From: Nocardia colli
GTDB taxonomy: Bacteria; Actinomycetota; Actinomycetes; Mycobacteriales; Mycobacteriaceae
Direction of reading: 5' to 3'
NCBI RefSeq assembly: GCF_008704205.1
Contig: NZ_VXLC01000001.1
Location: forward strand, 558,001 to 622,000
Length of the DNA: 64,000 bases
In this document: in pieces, positions 16,927-25,668 of the stretch
Layout: every line of letters begins with the position of its first letter
Numbering within the stretch: the stretch's first letter is position 1
Program-made: the position numbers and the translations under genes
The notes under the pieces: generated by a model
What the model was told of the DNA's origin: nothing
The model's input: only the letters and a program-made list of their open reading frames with translations
Databases searched by the model: none

Positions 16927-17205
16927 TCAATTGCCATCGTCGGTGAAAAGCCGGAGATGTACCATTTCGCCTTCCGGACCATTGGTCCAGAAGTAGAGCG
17001 TCGTCGCTTGCTTCAACGGAATGTTCAACTTCTCACCCGCCTCGATCGGAAACCCACCGACGGTACCGATCGGCGAAAGCGAGACGTAGGCCGTACGACC
17101 GGAACTATCGGAGTTGTACAGCAGAATTCCCGGGCCATGCGCCTCAAAAGTATTCGGCGTGCCAGCCGTCGCCCAGACAGCATTGTATTGCAGGGCCATA
17201 GCCAC
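16927..17205 (-). CDS. Small beta-rich protein, phage-decoration-like
   Basis: A 92-residue protein (or 90 from the second ATG). It is rich in beta strands with the pattern GPGILLYNSDSSGRTAYV, then FPIEAGEKLNIPLK and ATTLYFWTNGP. This spacing (LYNS...YV..., PxxAGE, LYxxT) resembles short phage capsid- or tail-decoration proteins, but no family is assigned with confidence. It lies on the minus strand between the toxin locus and the NHL copy A gene. Confidence 0.55.
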   Translation of the reverse strand: MAMALQYNAVWATAGTPNTFEAHGPGILLYNSDSSGRTAYVSLSPIGTVGGFPIEAGEKLNIPLKQATTLYFWTNGPEGEMVHLRLFTDDGN

Positions 17206-17548
17206 TTCCTCAATTTATTCTGGATTCGCGCAGCAAAAGAATCATCACTAAGCTGTCGCATGAAATTGCCCAGCAATGCCGAGGCATCCGACGCGATATA
17301 TAACGAGGCGCCGCAGCGGATCAGAAGGCGATCGGCTGCGTATTCGCTCGGAATTTTATATTCGCGATTAACGGTTCTATCGGTTCACGACCGGTACCGT
17401 TGTGAACGCCCGCGGAATGGGCTGAACTATCGACTGCGGTCGTCTACCCGAGTCGGAAGCCTGAAAATCGGATCCCCGACGAAGCAGTACCTTTGCACAC
17501 CGACGCCGGATATCGTGTTATCGCAGTAATGAGATAATCGGAACGCTG
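17206..17548. other. AT-richer intergenic region, no gene seen
   Basis: About 340 bp between the frameshifted SUKH gene and the small beta-rich protein. Base composition is noticeably lower in GC than the chromosomal flanks. No open frame with a ribosome site and no hairpin terminator is evident. Confidence 0.5.
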
Positions 17549-18086
17549 TCACTCAGGCGGGATGCGCAGGCCGAGCATCTTTCGCGCGGCAAGGTGGGCG
17601 CGGTATTCAGATACACTAGGCTTGGTTCCGTCGAACCAGGCCGACACGCTGTTCCAGCCTTGGTAGACCTCGTCCGGTTCTTCCACCTCCCAAACCGGGG
17701 GGGTCCTCCAGTGCCAGGTCAGCTCCATCTATTACGTGATACGAATAGCCTTGATGCGCTGCCAGCACCAGCATTCCCGCTGGGTCACGAAGCTCATGAC
17801 CCACATCAGACAAAAGCGCCACTACTTGACGCTTCGTCCCGGCACCGACGGAATCCACACCAAACGCTGTACCCGCGAACCAAATTCCTGGCCGACCACC
17901 GACGAGCCGAAGCACCTCCCGAACCGCTTCCGGCACATGGACGACACCCTGCGCAGCAGCGAAACGGTCGATATCTGAATCCGCCGCACCTGTTACAGAG
18001 CCGGGATCGAGCCCCTCTCGAACCACTTGCTCGAAAACCGACCTTATCGGACCACTTGTTTCGTCATGAAGTTGGTTCAACGCCAT
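17549..18086 (-). pseudogene. SUKH (SMI1/KNR4-like) immunity gene, frameshifted at a C7 tract
   Basis: It starts at the ATG at 18086 behind AAAGGATAT and reads as a paralogue of the SUKH gene at 22125-22676 through IDRFAAAQGVVHVPEAVREVL and MLVLAAHQGYSYHVIDGA. At a run of seven C on the coding strand (G run 17697-17703) the frame is lost. Reading one base out of phase restores the match: PVWEVEEPDEVYQGWNSVSA and on to a TGA at 17549-17551, giving the same length as the paralogue. A single-base insertion in the homopolymer explains it. The unshifted frame ends at 17616. It could be a decayed gene, a slippage switch or a sequencing error. Confidence 0.78.
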
Positions 18087-18300
18087 ATATCCTTTCCCCC
18101 GGCAAGTTAAGCACCTCCATCCGCATGCGTGGAAATGCGGTTTCGAAGGCAAGCATAACCTTCTGACCCGAGGTGCACACCTGATAGTAGGGCGGAGCAC
18201 CCGAAGTCCTAGCCGATGGTAGATGTACAACCAGCCGAAGGTCGCCAGAGAGATCCTCAGCCTTGAAGGGCAGCCATTCTGCCGTCCGACACCGAGTGAC
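18064..18300 (-). pseudogene. Orphan toxin C-terminal tip (deaminase-like fragment)
   Basis: This frame follows directly after the stop of the zinc-ribbon gene at 18301 and runs to a TGA at 18064. From about 18262 its translation matches the last 60 residues of the toxin at 22673-25609: LSGDLRLVVHLPSAR against IAGDLRLVIDLPAAR, YYQVCTSGQKVM against AYQVCRSCEQLM, and EVLNLPGERIY against EAVNLKGERVY. It has no start codon or N-terminal module. The second Cys of the CxxC pair is Gly here. It overlaps the SUKH start just as the intact toxin overlaps its SUKH gene, so it is a displaced tip plus immunity module. Confidence 0.75.
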
Positions 18301-18633
18301 TCACTCCCAAATTACCTCGAAATCAGGAATTGAAGCCGTAGCCAATATATCGCTGACAGGAGTCGAGATGGGCATAACGTCGAATTCACTCGGCACGTTC
18401 ATTCGAGATAGCGAGATACCGAACAGGCACGTGTCACACCACAGCAGACCGCTTCCGGCACTCATTCCGGGAGGGCCGATGAAGGCGACCCGGACGGGCA
18501 CAGCCGCACAGTTCGGACAAGGCGTCTGCGGCAGACTCTCCGGATTATTGATAATTCCGGCAAAGGCCTCCAACCACATAGCCCGATCAGCACGATTCCG
18601 CCGGCCGCCAGCGGGAGTATTCTCGATCATCAT
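18301..18633 (-). CDS. Zinc-ribbon protein, candidate immunity to the metallopeptidase toxin
   Basis: A 110-residue protein with two CxxC pairs (TPCPNCAA near residue 39 and LLWCDTCLFG near residue 71) that form a probable zinc ribbon, followed by an acidic C-terminal strand region. It overlaps the end of the toxin gene by 4 bp (ATGA), the position that in polymorphic toxin loci is normally taken by the cognate immunity gene. No family is recognised, so its role as antitoxin to the HExxH tip is inferred from position only. Confidence 0.6.
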   Translation of the reverse strand: MMIENTPAGGRRNRADRAMWLEAFAGIINNPESLPQTPCPNCAAVPVRVAFIGPPGMSAGSGLLWCDTCLFGISLSRMNVPSEFDVMPISTPVSDILATASIPDFEVIWE

Positions 18634-21600
18634 TTTCCTGTCGCATCATGTATGTACTTGCCCACAGACTCCCACCATTCGTTCTCGGCGGCCCAAGCCC
18701 TGATCTCGAACTGAAGCACCTCCTCCGCGTTTCGGGGAGGCCTTTTCATACCCAGCTGCTTGAGCTCGTCAGCGTGGAACTTCTCATGATACAAGGTACG
18801 CGCCAATCTGGCCTCGCCGGTAAGATATATGGTTTCCGGAATCACATCCATGTGACCGTTGGCAATAACCTTGATGAACTCTGCACCCTTCCTGAATGCT
18901 TCGGGATATAGCGTCACGTCATGCGGTGAGGTGGTCTCACCATAACCCAGTCCGCGTATGCTCCCGCGATAGTGCACGAATCGAATATCGCTGATATCAA
19001 TGCCATACTTCTGCGCAATCGCGATAGTCGTTTCCTCACTGAACATCAGATCCCCCTTCAGCGGAGGCAGTTTCGGAAACTTCTGCGGCTTCCCACCCTT
19101 CCGCATCAATCTCGTCGGTCCCGCGGCTACAGGTTCAGCCGCAACGTGACCTGCGCGCGTCAGTTCGGCACCGCGGCCGACGGTGGAGGTCGGTCCTGCC
19201 GGCGGACGAGAGCGACTGGTGCTCACGCCGAGTTCGGTCTCGACCTCGAGTTCAGCGATCCGCGGGGCCGGCACCCCGGCTCGTGGCACAGTCGAACTTG
19301 CGCGCGGCGGCAGGTCCGACCAGGGCTCAGCGCCCTGCCTCGGGACAGACGCTCCATGATTGGGGAATGTCGTGTGTGGGTTGGCCGCCGGGGCTTCGAT
19401 CCGGGCCGGTCCGACTCGAGCCGAGGCCGGTGCGGGTGCCTGGCTGACCTTCGGCACTGACGGCGAGGCGGCTGAACCACCCCAGGAAGCAGGCGGCTGT
19501 TCGGTGGGCAAGGCTGCTCTCGGCGACGCAGGTGAGACTGCTGAGCCACGCCATGAGACCGGCGGTTGCTCGGTGGGCAGACCGGCCCGCGGGACCGGAT
19601 TCGCGGCTGCCGAACCTCCCCAGGAGAATGGGGCGGTGGAATCTGGGATTCCGGCGCGGCCGGTGTTCGCCGCGATACTCGGTGCAGCCTTCTGTGCGGC
19701 GGCAGCGGCTGCGGCTTCACGAGCCAGGGCTGCGGCTTCGCGCGCTTTGAAGGCAGCAATAACTTTGGCACCGGCACGGAAGGCGATGCGACCCGCGCCA
19801 TCGAGAACCGCCAAGGTCGCCAATTCGAATGCCAAAGCCTCGAGCTGCTCTGCGACACTAGGACCATGTCCGGGGTCGGTTGCCCAATGAATACCACTGG
19901 CATCTTCGATCAGCACACCACCACCGGCCACCTTGTAGACTTTGTCGGCGCCCACACCCGGCGGCTTGGGGACGATTTCCGTTATTTCGGCATTTACTTC
20001 GGTGTCAGGGCGGTGCACGAATCGACGGTTTCCGGTGTATTCGAACAGCTTCGGCTCTACTTCGAATTCATATTTTCCAGTCGCGTTGATGCTGTATTTG
20101 ACAATCTTGGGCTGTCGAGCCTCGCTACTGTTCGGAATTACCGGCTTACCATCAGGCCCATAACGAATAATCGACCCTTCGACCTGAACCAAGTGATTTC
20201 CGCGGCCATCGATCATGGATCCGTCCGGATGGAGATCGAACTGCAGGAACCTATTTGGATCCGACATTCTTCCCGGTTTTTCACCGATCGACACAACATG
20301 ATCGATTCCGTCCTTACCAGCTATGCTGACCTGGACAATCTTGCCGTCCTTGTATACGGCCTTGATCAAGGCATTGTCATCACCGGGTAGGTTGCCGAGC
20401 ATGTCGGAAAGTTGTTGCGCCGCCAAGTAGCTCGGGCTCGAGGTATCCGGGTTGTTTTTATCCCTGCTACTCGCGTACGCTGCCATTAATTCTCGAGCAA
20501 GTTGATCGCTTGCTTTCTTTCGAACATCACTTGCCAGACCGACGACTATTTCCACATCGTCCTTGACAGTTCTGCCGTAGATTAACGATCCAGTCGGACC
20601 ATATAGCTCGCTACTGACCAGGTGTCCATACTTGTCGAAGATTTCTTCCCGGAAGTTGTCCCCCTCCTTCCGCTGAACATGCAATTCAAGAGCTTTGTGA
20701 TCGAAGCCTTCCCTGGAGGTTGGCGTCACATCCCACCGGATGCCGGCGTCATCGGTGTCATATCCATAACCATTGGGGTCGATATCACTGATGAGTGTGG
20801 TGGTGATTGCACCATTCGCGCCCGGCGTAGCGACCGTGCTGCTCGTCGAGCCATTCGGGTTGAGGTGATCGGTCCGGATCGTGCCGTCGTCACGCACCTT
20901 GGAATCGGCCTGCGAGACTGTTCCGTCGGGATTGACCGATTCGGTATGCGTGTTCTTTCCATCGGCACTGATATCGGTCGAGATCGGAGCCGGGCCGGAT
21001 GAGTCCTGGCCGGCCGGGACCGTGTAGATCTTCGCCTGGTTAGGTGGTGCTCCGTTGGTTCCATCGGGGTACCGCACCGACAACGAACCGTCGGCATTGG
21101 CCGTCCAGGTCGTCACTCCGCCGTTTCCGTCGGAGACCGAACGCACCTGGGTCGTCGTGCCGTCAGCATTGCGGATCGTGGTGTCGATCGTTTGCCCGCC
21201 GGTACCGGGAACGATCACACTCGTCGCGACAGCTCCGTTGTCCGACCTGGTCTCCCACGGCACGCCCTCAGCTGGCAGCGTGGGAGCCGGCACCGTCGAG
21301 TCGGCAGGGTTGGGCTGCGCCGGTGCCGGGGCGTCGACCGGTTTAGCGGCGCCCGGGGTGGTGGTTGCGGGAACCTGTTGTGGCTGCTGGTTCTGGACCG
21401 GCTGTGGATTCTGATTCGGTTGGGCAGGCTGGGCATTCGCACCCGGCGACGGCCGATTACCACCGGGCACCGGCGAAAACTGCTGCTGCTCTTCCCATCT
21501 CGCCCGATTGGCCGCCGCCTGCTCTTCCGGCGTCATCGACCGATCACCAGGACCGGTCTGGAAACTTACCGGCTTGATCACTGACTGCGACACCGCGGGC

Positions 21601-21878
21601 ACGTCTCCGGCCGGAGCCGAATCCGCCGCTACCGACTGCGAATTCGCGATCGGCCGCGCAGCCTCGACCAGATCCTTGCCCGCAAAGATCCGGGCGAGCT
21701 TCTGCCCAGAAGAGGTCGCGGTCATTCCATGGAAGTCATGGACACGGCCGTCGCCGGACCCTGCTCGGGTCGAATCATCCGACGCCCCACCGGCCGACAA
21801 CGAGGCCAGGTGCGCGGTGCGCGCCGACGCCCACGGCGCCACCTCGGTTTGTGCCGGCCAAGCCGAATCACTCGCCAT
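18630..21878 (-). CDS. Polymorphic toxin 1, HExxH metallopeptidase-like tip
   Basis: A 1082-residue protein starting at the ATG at 21878 (GAGGT upstream). There is no signal peptide. Residues 1-330 closely match toxin 2, including WASARTAHL, a VHDFHGM motif at about 46-52, a Pro/Gln-rich linker and a Gly/Asp-rich beta repeat (YD-like) region. The middle is unlike toxin 2, with an Ala-rich helix near 690 and proline-rich repeats. The C-terminal tip has TLYHEKFHADEL, an HExxH zinc site at about 1031-1035, and a downstream Glu in EIRAWAAENEWW as a third ligand candidate. The predicted activity is proteolytic; target unknown. Lower GC in the body suggests transfer. Confidence 0.75.
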   Translation of the reverse strand: MASDSAWPAQTEVAPWASARTAHLASLSAGGASDDSTRAGSGDGRVHDFHGMTATSSGQKLARIFAGKDLVEAARPIANSQSVAADSAPAGDVPAVSQSVIKPVSFQTGPGDRSMTPEEQAAANRARWEEQQQFSPVPGGNRPSPGANAQPAQPNQNPQPVQNQQPQQVPATTTPGAAKPVDAPAPAQPNPADSTVPAPTLPAEGVPWETRSDNGAVATSVIVPGTGGQTIDTTIRNADGTTTQVRSVSDGNGGVTTWTANADGSLSVRYPDGTNGAPPNQAKIYTVPAGQDSSGPAPISTDISADGKNTHTESVNPDGTVSQADSKVRDDGTIRTDHLNPNGSTSSTVATPGANGAITTTLISDIDPNGYGYDTDDAGIRWDVTPTSREGFDHKALELHVQRKEGDNFREEIFDKYGHLVSSELYGPTGSLIYGRTVKDDVEIVVGLASDVRKKASDQLARELMAAYASSRDKNNPDTSSPSYLAAQQLSDMLGNLPGDDNALIKAVYKDGKIVQVSIAGKDGIDHVVSIGEKPGRMSDPNRFLQFDLHPDGSMIDGRGNHLVQVEGSIIRYGPDGKPVIPNSSEARQPKIVKYSINATGKYEFEVEPKLFEYTGNRRFVHRPDTEVNAEITEIVPKPPGVGADKVYKVAGGGVLIEDASGIHWATDPGHGPSVAEQLEALAFELATLAVLDGAGRIAFRAGAKVIAAFKAREAAALAREAAAAAAAQKAAPSIAANTGRAGIPDSTAPFSWGGSAAANPVPRAGLPTEQPPVSWRGSAVSPASPRAALPTEQPPASWGGSAASPSVPKVSQAPAPASARVGPARIEAPAANPHTTFPNHGASVPRQGAEPWSDLPPRASSTVPRAGVPAPRIAELEVETELGVSTSRSRPPAGPTSTVGRGAELTRAGHVAAEPVAAGPTRLMRKGGKPQKFPKLPPLKGDLMFSEETTIAIAQKYGIDISDIRFVHYRGSIRGLGYGETTSPHDVTLYPEAFRKGAEFIKVIANGHMDVIPETIYLTGEARLARTLYHEKFHADELKQLGMKRPPRNAEEVLQFEIRAWAAENEWWESVGKYIHDATGK

Positions 21879-21957
21879 AACAGACCTCAATCGCAATCAG
21901 AATCCGAGAAATCGAGAAGGAGCCGCGGTTTCAACTCGAAGTAGCAGACGGCTATAC

Positions 21958-21991
21958 GACAAAGCGGCCCGGAGGTTCCGGACCGCTTGTC
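21958..21991 (-). terminator. Terminator of the toxin 2 / SUKH operon
   Basis: Hairpin with arms GACAAAGCGGCCCGGA and a near-perfect complement ending in a T-rich tail, downstream of the SUKH gene. The stem is related to those at 15278 and 25669. Confidence 0.8.
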
Positions 21992-22124
21992 ATTTTCAGT
22001 TGGCAGCTAAATTTGATTTATGCCTGAATCCGACTCATACGATGCGGGTCGATATGACAGCTCCCTTGGAGAGATACTTGATCAGACCAGCCATTCGATA
22101 GAGGGCCTGTTGATCGGGCAACAT

Positions 22125-22676
22125 TTACGGATCTTCGATATCCGCTGCCCAACTCGGAACAGGCCTACCGATTTCCCGCTTCAACTGCAGCATCTCGTAC
22201 AACTCCGGAATGTTCGGTGCAGAGGCGGCAAACCATGCCGAAACACTGCTCCATGCCTGACGGGCCTCCTCGCCCTCGCTGACATCCCACACCGGCGGAT
22301 CATCCTGATCGAGCACTGCCCCGTCGATCATCTGGTACGCGTATCCCTGATGAGCACTGAGCACCAGCATCCCAGGAACATCGCGGATGTCGTGCGGTAC
22401 ATTGTCGACGGTCGCGGTCGCGGCGCTCTTCGTGCCGGCGTCAATGGCATGCACACCGAAATGTGTACCAGCGAACCATAATCCCGGTTGGCCGCCGATG
22501 ATCCGCAGGACCTCCCGTACCGCTGCCGGAACCCGGACCACGCCCTGCTCCGCAGCGAAACGATCGATCTCCTCATCTGAGGCGCCGACAACCGACCCAC
22601 GACGCAACCCAGCACTGACGACCCCGTCAAAGATTGCTCGTACTTGTCCACTTGCCCCGCTCAGCTGGTTGGTCAT
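22125..22676 (-). CDS. SUKH (SMI1/KNR4-like) immunity protein
   Basis: A 183-residue protein with the SUKH pattern: EEIDRFAAEQGVVRVPAAVREVLRI (helix ending in a conserved small/acidic turn), then GGQPGLWFAGTHFG, MLVLSAHQGYAYQMID and SVSAWF. SUKH proteins neutralise nuclease and deaminase toxins in bacteria. The gene overlaps the end of the deaminase-like toxin by 4 bp, so it is the likely cognate antitoxin. A frameshifted paralogue lies at 17549-18086. The fold assignment is by pattern and the pairing by position. Confidence 0.72.
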   Translation of the reverse strand: MTNQLSGASGQVRAIFDGVVSAGLRRGSVVGASDEEIDRFAAEQGVVRVPAAVREVLRIIGGQPGLWFAGTHFGVHAIDAGTKSAATATVDNVPHDIRDVPGMLVLSAHQGYAYQMIDGAVLDQDDPPVWDVSEGEEARQAWSSVSAWFAASAPNIPELYEMLQLKREIGRPVPSWAADIEDP

Positions 22677-25609
22677 AGTGGATACACCCTTTCGCCCTTG
22701 AGATTGACGGCCTCGATCCGCACATTACGGAATACCGCCTGATACACGTCCATAAGTTGCTCACAAGACCTACAGACTTGGTATGCCGGGGGCATGTTGA
22801 TCTGTCGCGCTGCTGGCAGGTCGATGACCAAGCGAAGGTCTCCGGCGATGTCTGCGCTGGTAAACGGCTTATAAGATGAACCATACTTGGCGGCTGCCCG
22901 GCTATTCGCCTCATAGATCGCCATCTCGATTCGAGCCGCCGTACGTTCCCGCACACCCATCAGTCCAGGGCTGGACAGGTTCGGGTCATGGGTAGCAAAT
23001 AGCTCGACCAGCTCAGCTGACTCGTGGATGATCGAATTCACCTCGGACAGCTGCAGACCGCTCCGTTGGGCCAGCTGAGCACGGATCAACTCCTCGAATA
23101 ACTTCGGTTCCGAGTCGTGTCTGCGATCGCTGCCCTGGCTCGCGCGCCAAGTTCCGGTCTCAGGATCATACGAACTCGCTCGGGATGTTTCGTAGACGCG
23201 CTCGCCCGCTGGCGGACGCTGAGGGGCTTCCTTCGCAGGCGACCAGTCGTGCTGCCAACCACTGAAGTTGTATAGGTCGCGTGGTGCGTCAGGATACTCG
23301 TCACTTCGCCAACGACCTGTCGTAAGGGCTCGCTCTTCCGGACGCCGCTCCTTCTTCGGCAGCGGTGGCAGACCGCGTGCATCTTCAACCCCTTCGGCCC
23401 GCAGGAAGACACTGTCTTCAATCAGGTCGTTGAAATCTCGTGTGCGATGCGGGCCAGAGAATTCACCCGCCCGCAAGGGCTGGATTTCGATCACAGGGTG
23501 GCCGAAATAGCTTGCTCCGTCGGCAAATCCAACGAATCCAGGAGCTGCACCGAACTTTGGGAAATCGCCGAGGCGCGGCATTTCTACGAGCGGCCTGAAG
23601 CCACCGAACTCGGTGGCTTCATCGATTCCATAAAGCCAGGCACCGGCGCGCGGCCCTGGTTCTACATCCCACGACTCACCCCACCGGTAGTCGATCCATT
23701 GATCGATAACGATCGGTTCTTCCACCTTCGGCACACGAGCACCCCGCCCGAATCTAAAGCCCCCGGCATTCATCGCCACGTTGAAACCGAGCAGGCCAGC
23801 CGATTCCCATGGATTCTCTTTCATCTCTTTTGGCGTGACCCCGATCAGGTCACCCACGAGCGTGTTTTCGCGATCTGGCCTCTGGTAGGTAGAGCCGATC
23901 CCGTTAGTCCCGACTCGGATCGAACTTCCCGTCGCCATGAAGTCGGTTAAATTTCCGGCTAAGTACTCGACACTACCGACAACGGGGCGGACAAATGCTC
24001 CGCCGATCTCCGCCAGGCGCGCCTCCCGATCAGGCGGCTGGTAAGTCACCATTACGCCGCTTTGAGTAACCTGCATAGCCGACATGCCTGCCATACCGTC
24101 CGCGACCTTGCGGAACGGGTAGGCCAGAACATCGACTATTGCGCTACCGAAAGCGGTGCCACCTCGGATGGCGCCCCCGCCGATTTTCTCCCACCACATT
24201 CGGTCGTCCGGCGCTTTGTTGTGTCCGATTGTTTTACCGGCCGCGTCGAATACAGTCTCAGATTTATCCGCGTATCGCCTCGTTCGTGTGCCATCGGCGT
24301 TATAAGTGTCCGCATACCAATCGGTCCCCCTTCCGCGATATTCGTCGACAACGAGGCCGGCCTTATTTGTATGCAACCAGTGCACGCCATCCTCCGCCTG
24401 CACGGTACGGCTGAGATAGGTGTTACCTTGGCCATCGTCCGATACGGACCACCGGTTTCCAGCCTTGTCGAGATGCCACTTACTTCCATCACTATCAATT
24501 CCGCCGATAATCGTACTGTCAACCCCACCCTTTCCATTCGATACAGCTTGGGTTATCAGCACGTTTCCGTAATTGTCATGGTGATAGTTGTTGTAAAGGC
24601 CTTGCTCGTTCAATATCCCAACATCGGTGCCGATCCGATTACCGTCGGCATCGAAGGACGGAGTTTCGACACGTGTGCCGTCCGCGCTGATATCGGCTTG
24701 CATAGGTGCCGGCCCGGATGGATTCATCCCTGCCGGAACGGTATAGATCTTTGCCCGTCCACCTTCGGCACCTTCGGTGCCATCGGGATAGCGAACCGAA
24801 TATGAGCCGTCGGCATTCGCCGTCCACGTCGTCACGCCCCCCTGTCCATTGGAGACAGACCGCATCTGCGTGGTCGTGCCGTCTGCATTGCGGATCGTGG
24901 TATCGATCGTCTGCCCACCAGTCCCGGGCACGATCACGCTAGTGGCGACAGCGCCGTTGTCCGCCTTGGTTTCCCACGGCACGCCCTCCGCCGACAAGGC
25001 AGGAGCCGGAGCCGGAGCCGGCTTGTCGGTGCCCGGCGCCGGGTTGCCGGGTGCGGGTTGCGGATTCTGAACCGGCTGTACTTGCGGCACATTCTGTTGC
25101 GGCACCGTATTGTTCGCCGGTGGGGCCGGCACACCCTGCGCCGGCTGGTTGCCTCCCTGCGCCGGCTGGTTGCCTCCCTGCGCCGGCTGGTTGCCTCCAG
25201 GCACCGGCGAGAATTGCGTCTGCTCGTCGCGCCGCGCCTGATTGGCTGCCGCCTGCTCCTCCGGCGTCATCGACCGATCCCCCGGACCGGTCTGAAAACT
25301 CACTGGCTTGACTACCGACGGCGACGCAAACGGCGCACCCGCCCCTGGAGCCGAATCCGCCACTGCCGAAGCCGAATTCACCACCGGACGAGCAGCCTCG
25401 ACCATGTCCCGCCCTGCAAATATCCGCGCCAACTTCTGCCCGGACGAAACCGCGGTCATGCCGTGGAAGTTGTAAACACGCCCCCCACCGGCCCTCGCGG
25501 CACCGTCAGCCGTCCCGCCGTCGGTCGACAACGAGGACAAATGAGCAGTACGCGCCGACGCCCACGGCGCCACATCGCTTTGTCCTGGCCATGCCGAATC
25601 AATCGCCAC
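22673..25609 (-). CDS. Polymorphic toxin 2, deaminase-like tip
   Basis: A 978-residue protein. The GTG at 25609 is chosen because it aligns with the ATG of toxin 1 and has the same GAGGTCTGTT leader. Residues 1-280 match toxin 1, with a VYNFHGM motif at about 45-51, a QPAQGGN repeat linker and YD-like beta repeats. The C-terminal tip has HDSEPKLFEEL (about 831-841) and QVCRSCEQL (Cys at about 946 and 949), the H/E and CxxC arrangement of nucleic-acid deaminase toxins, which convert cytidine or adenosine. The two motifs are about 110 residues apart, longer than in many members. The SUKH gene downstream supports a nucleic-acid target. Confidence 0.72.
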   Translation of the reverse strand: MAIDSAWPGQSDVAPWASARTAHLSSLSTDGGTADGAARAGGGRVYNFHGMTAVSSGQKLARIFAGRDMVEAARPVVNSASAVADSAPGAGAPFASPSVVKPVSFQTGPGDRSMTPEEQAAANQARRDEQTQFSPVPGGNQPAQGGNQPAQGGNQPAQGVPAPPANNTVPQQNVPQVQPVQNPQPAPGNPAPGTDKPAPAPAPALSAEGVPWETKADNGAVATSVIVPGTGGQTIDTTIRNADGTTTQMRSVSNGQGGVTTWTANADGSYSVRYPDGTEGAEGGRAKIYTVPAGMNPSGPAPMQADISADGTRVETPSFDADGNRIGTDVGILNEQGLYNNYHHDNYGNVLITQAVSNGKGGVDSTIIGGIDSDGSKWHLDKAGNRWSVSDDGQGNTYLSRTVQAEDGVHWLHTNKAGLVVDEYRGRGTDWYADTYNADGTRTRRYADKSETVFDAAGKTIGHNKAPDDRMWWEKIGGGAIRGGTAFGSAIVDVLAYPFRKVADGMAGMSAMQVTQSGVMVTYQPPDREARLAEIGGAFVRPVVGSVEYLAGNLTDFMATGSSIRVGTNGIGSTYQRPDRENTLVGDLIGVTPKEMKENPWESAGLLGFNVAMNAGGFRFGRGARVPKVEEPIVIDQWIDYRWGESWDVEPGPRAGAWLYGIDEATEFGGFRPLVEMPRLGDFPKFGAAPGFVGFADGASYFGHPVIEIQPLRAGEFSGPHRTRDFNDLIEDSVFLRAEGVEDARGLPPLPKKERRPEERALTTGRWRSDEYPDAPRDLYNFSGWQHDWSPAKEAPQRPPAGERVYETSRASSYDPETGTWRASQGSDRRHDSEPKLFEELIRAQLAQRSGLQLSEVNSIIHESAELVELFATHDPNLSSPGLMGVRERTAARIEMAIYEANSRAAAKYGSSYKPFTSADIAGDLRLVIDLPAARQINMPPAYQVCRSCEQLMDVYQAVFRNVRIEAVNLKGERVYPL
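25134..25198. repeat. 21-bp tandem repeat in the toxin 2 linker
   Basis: About three exact copies of a 21-bp unit (CCGGCTGGTTGCCTCCCTGCG), coding on the minus strand for three QPAQGGN repeats. Perfect identity between copies points to recent expansion. Toxin 1 lacks the repeat at the matching position, so linker length probably varies between strains. Confidence 0.9.
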
Positions 25610-25668
25610 AACAGACCTCGATCGCAGACAGAATTTGGACAACTGAGACGGCCACACCGGACCGCGGG

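Noticed and set aside
18630..25609. Rhs/YD-repeat toxin of a contractile (T6SS or eCIS) system
   Set aside because: The beta repeats are YD-like, but no sheath, spike, VgrG, AAA+ ATPase or other contractile-system gene is present in the window.
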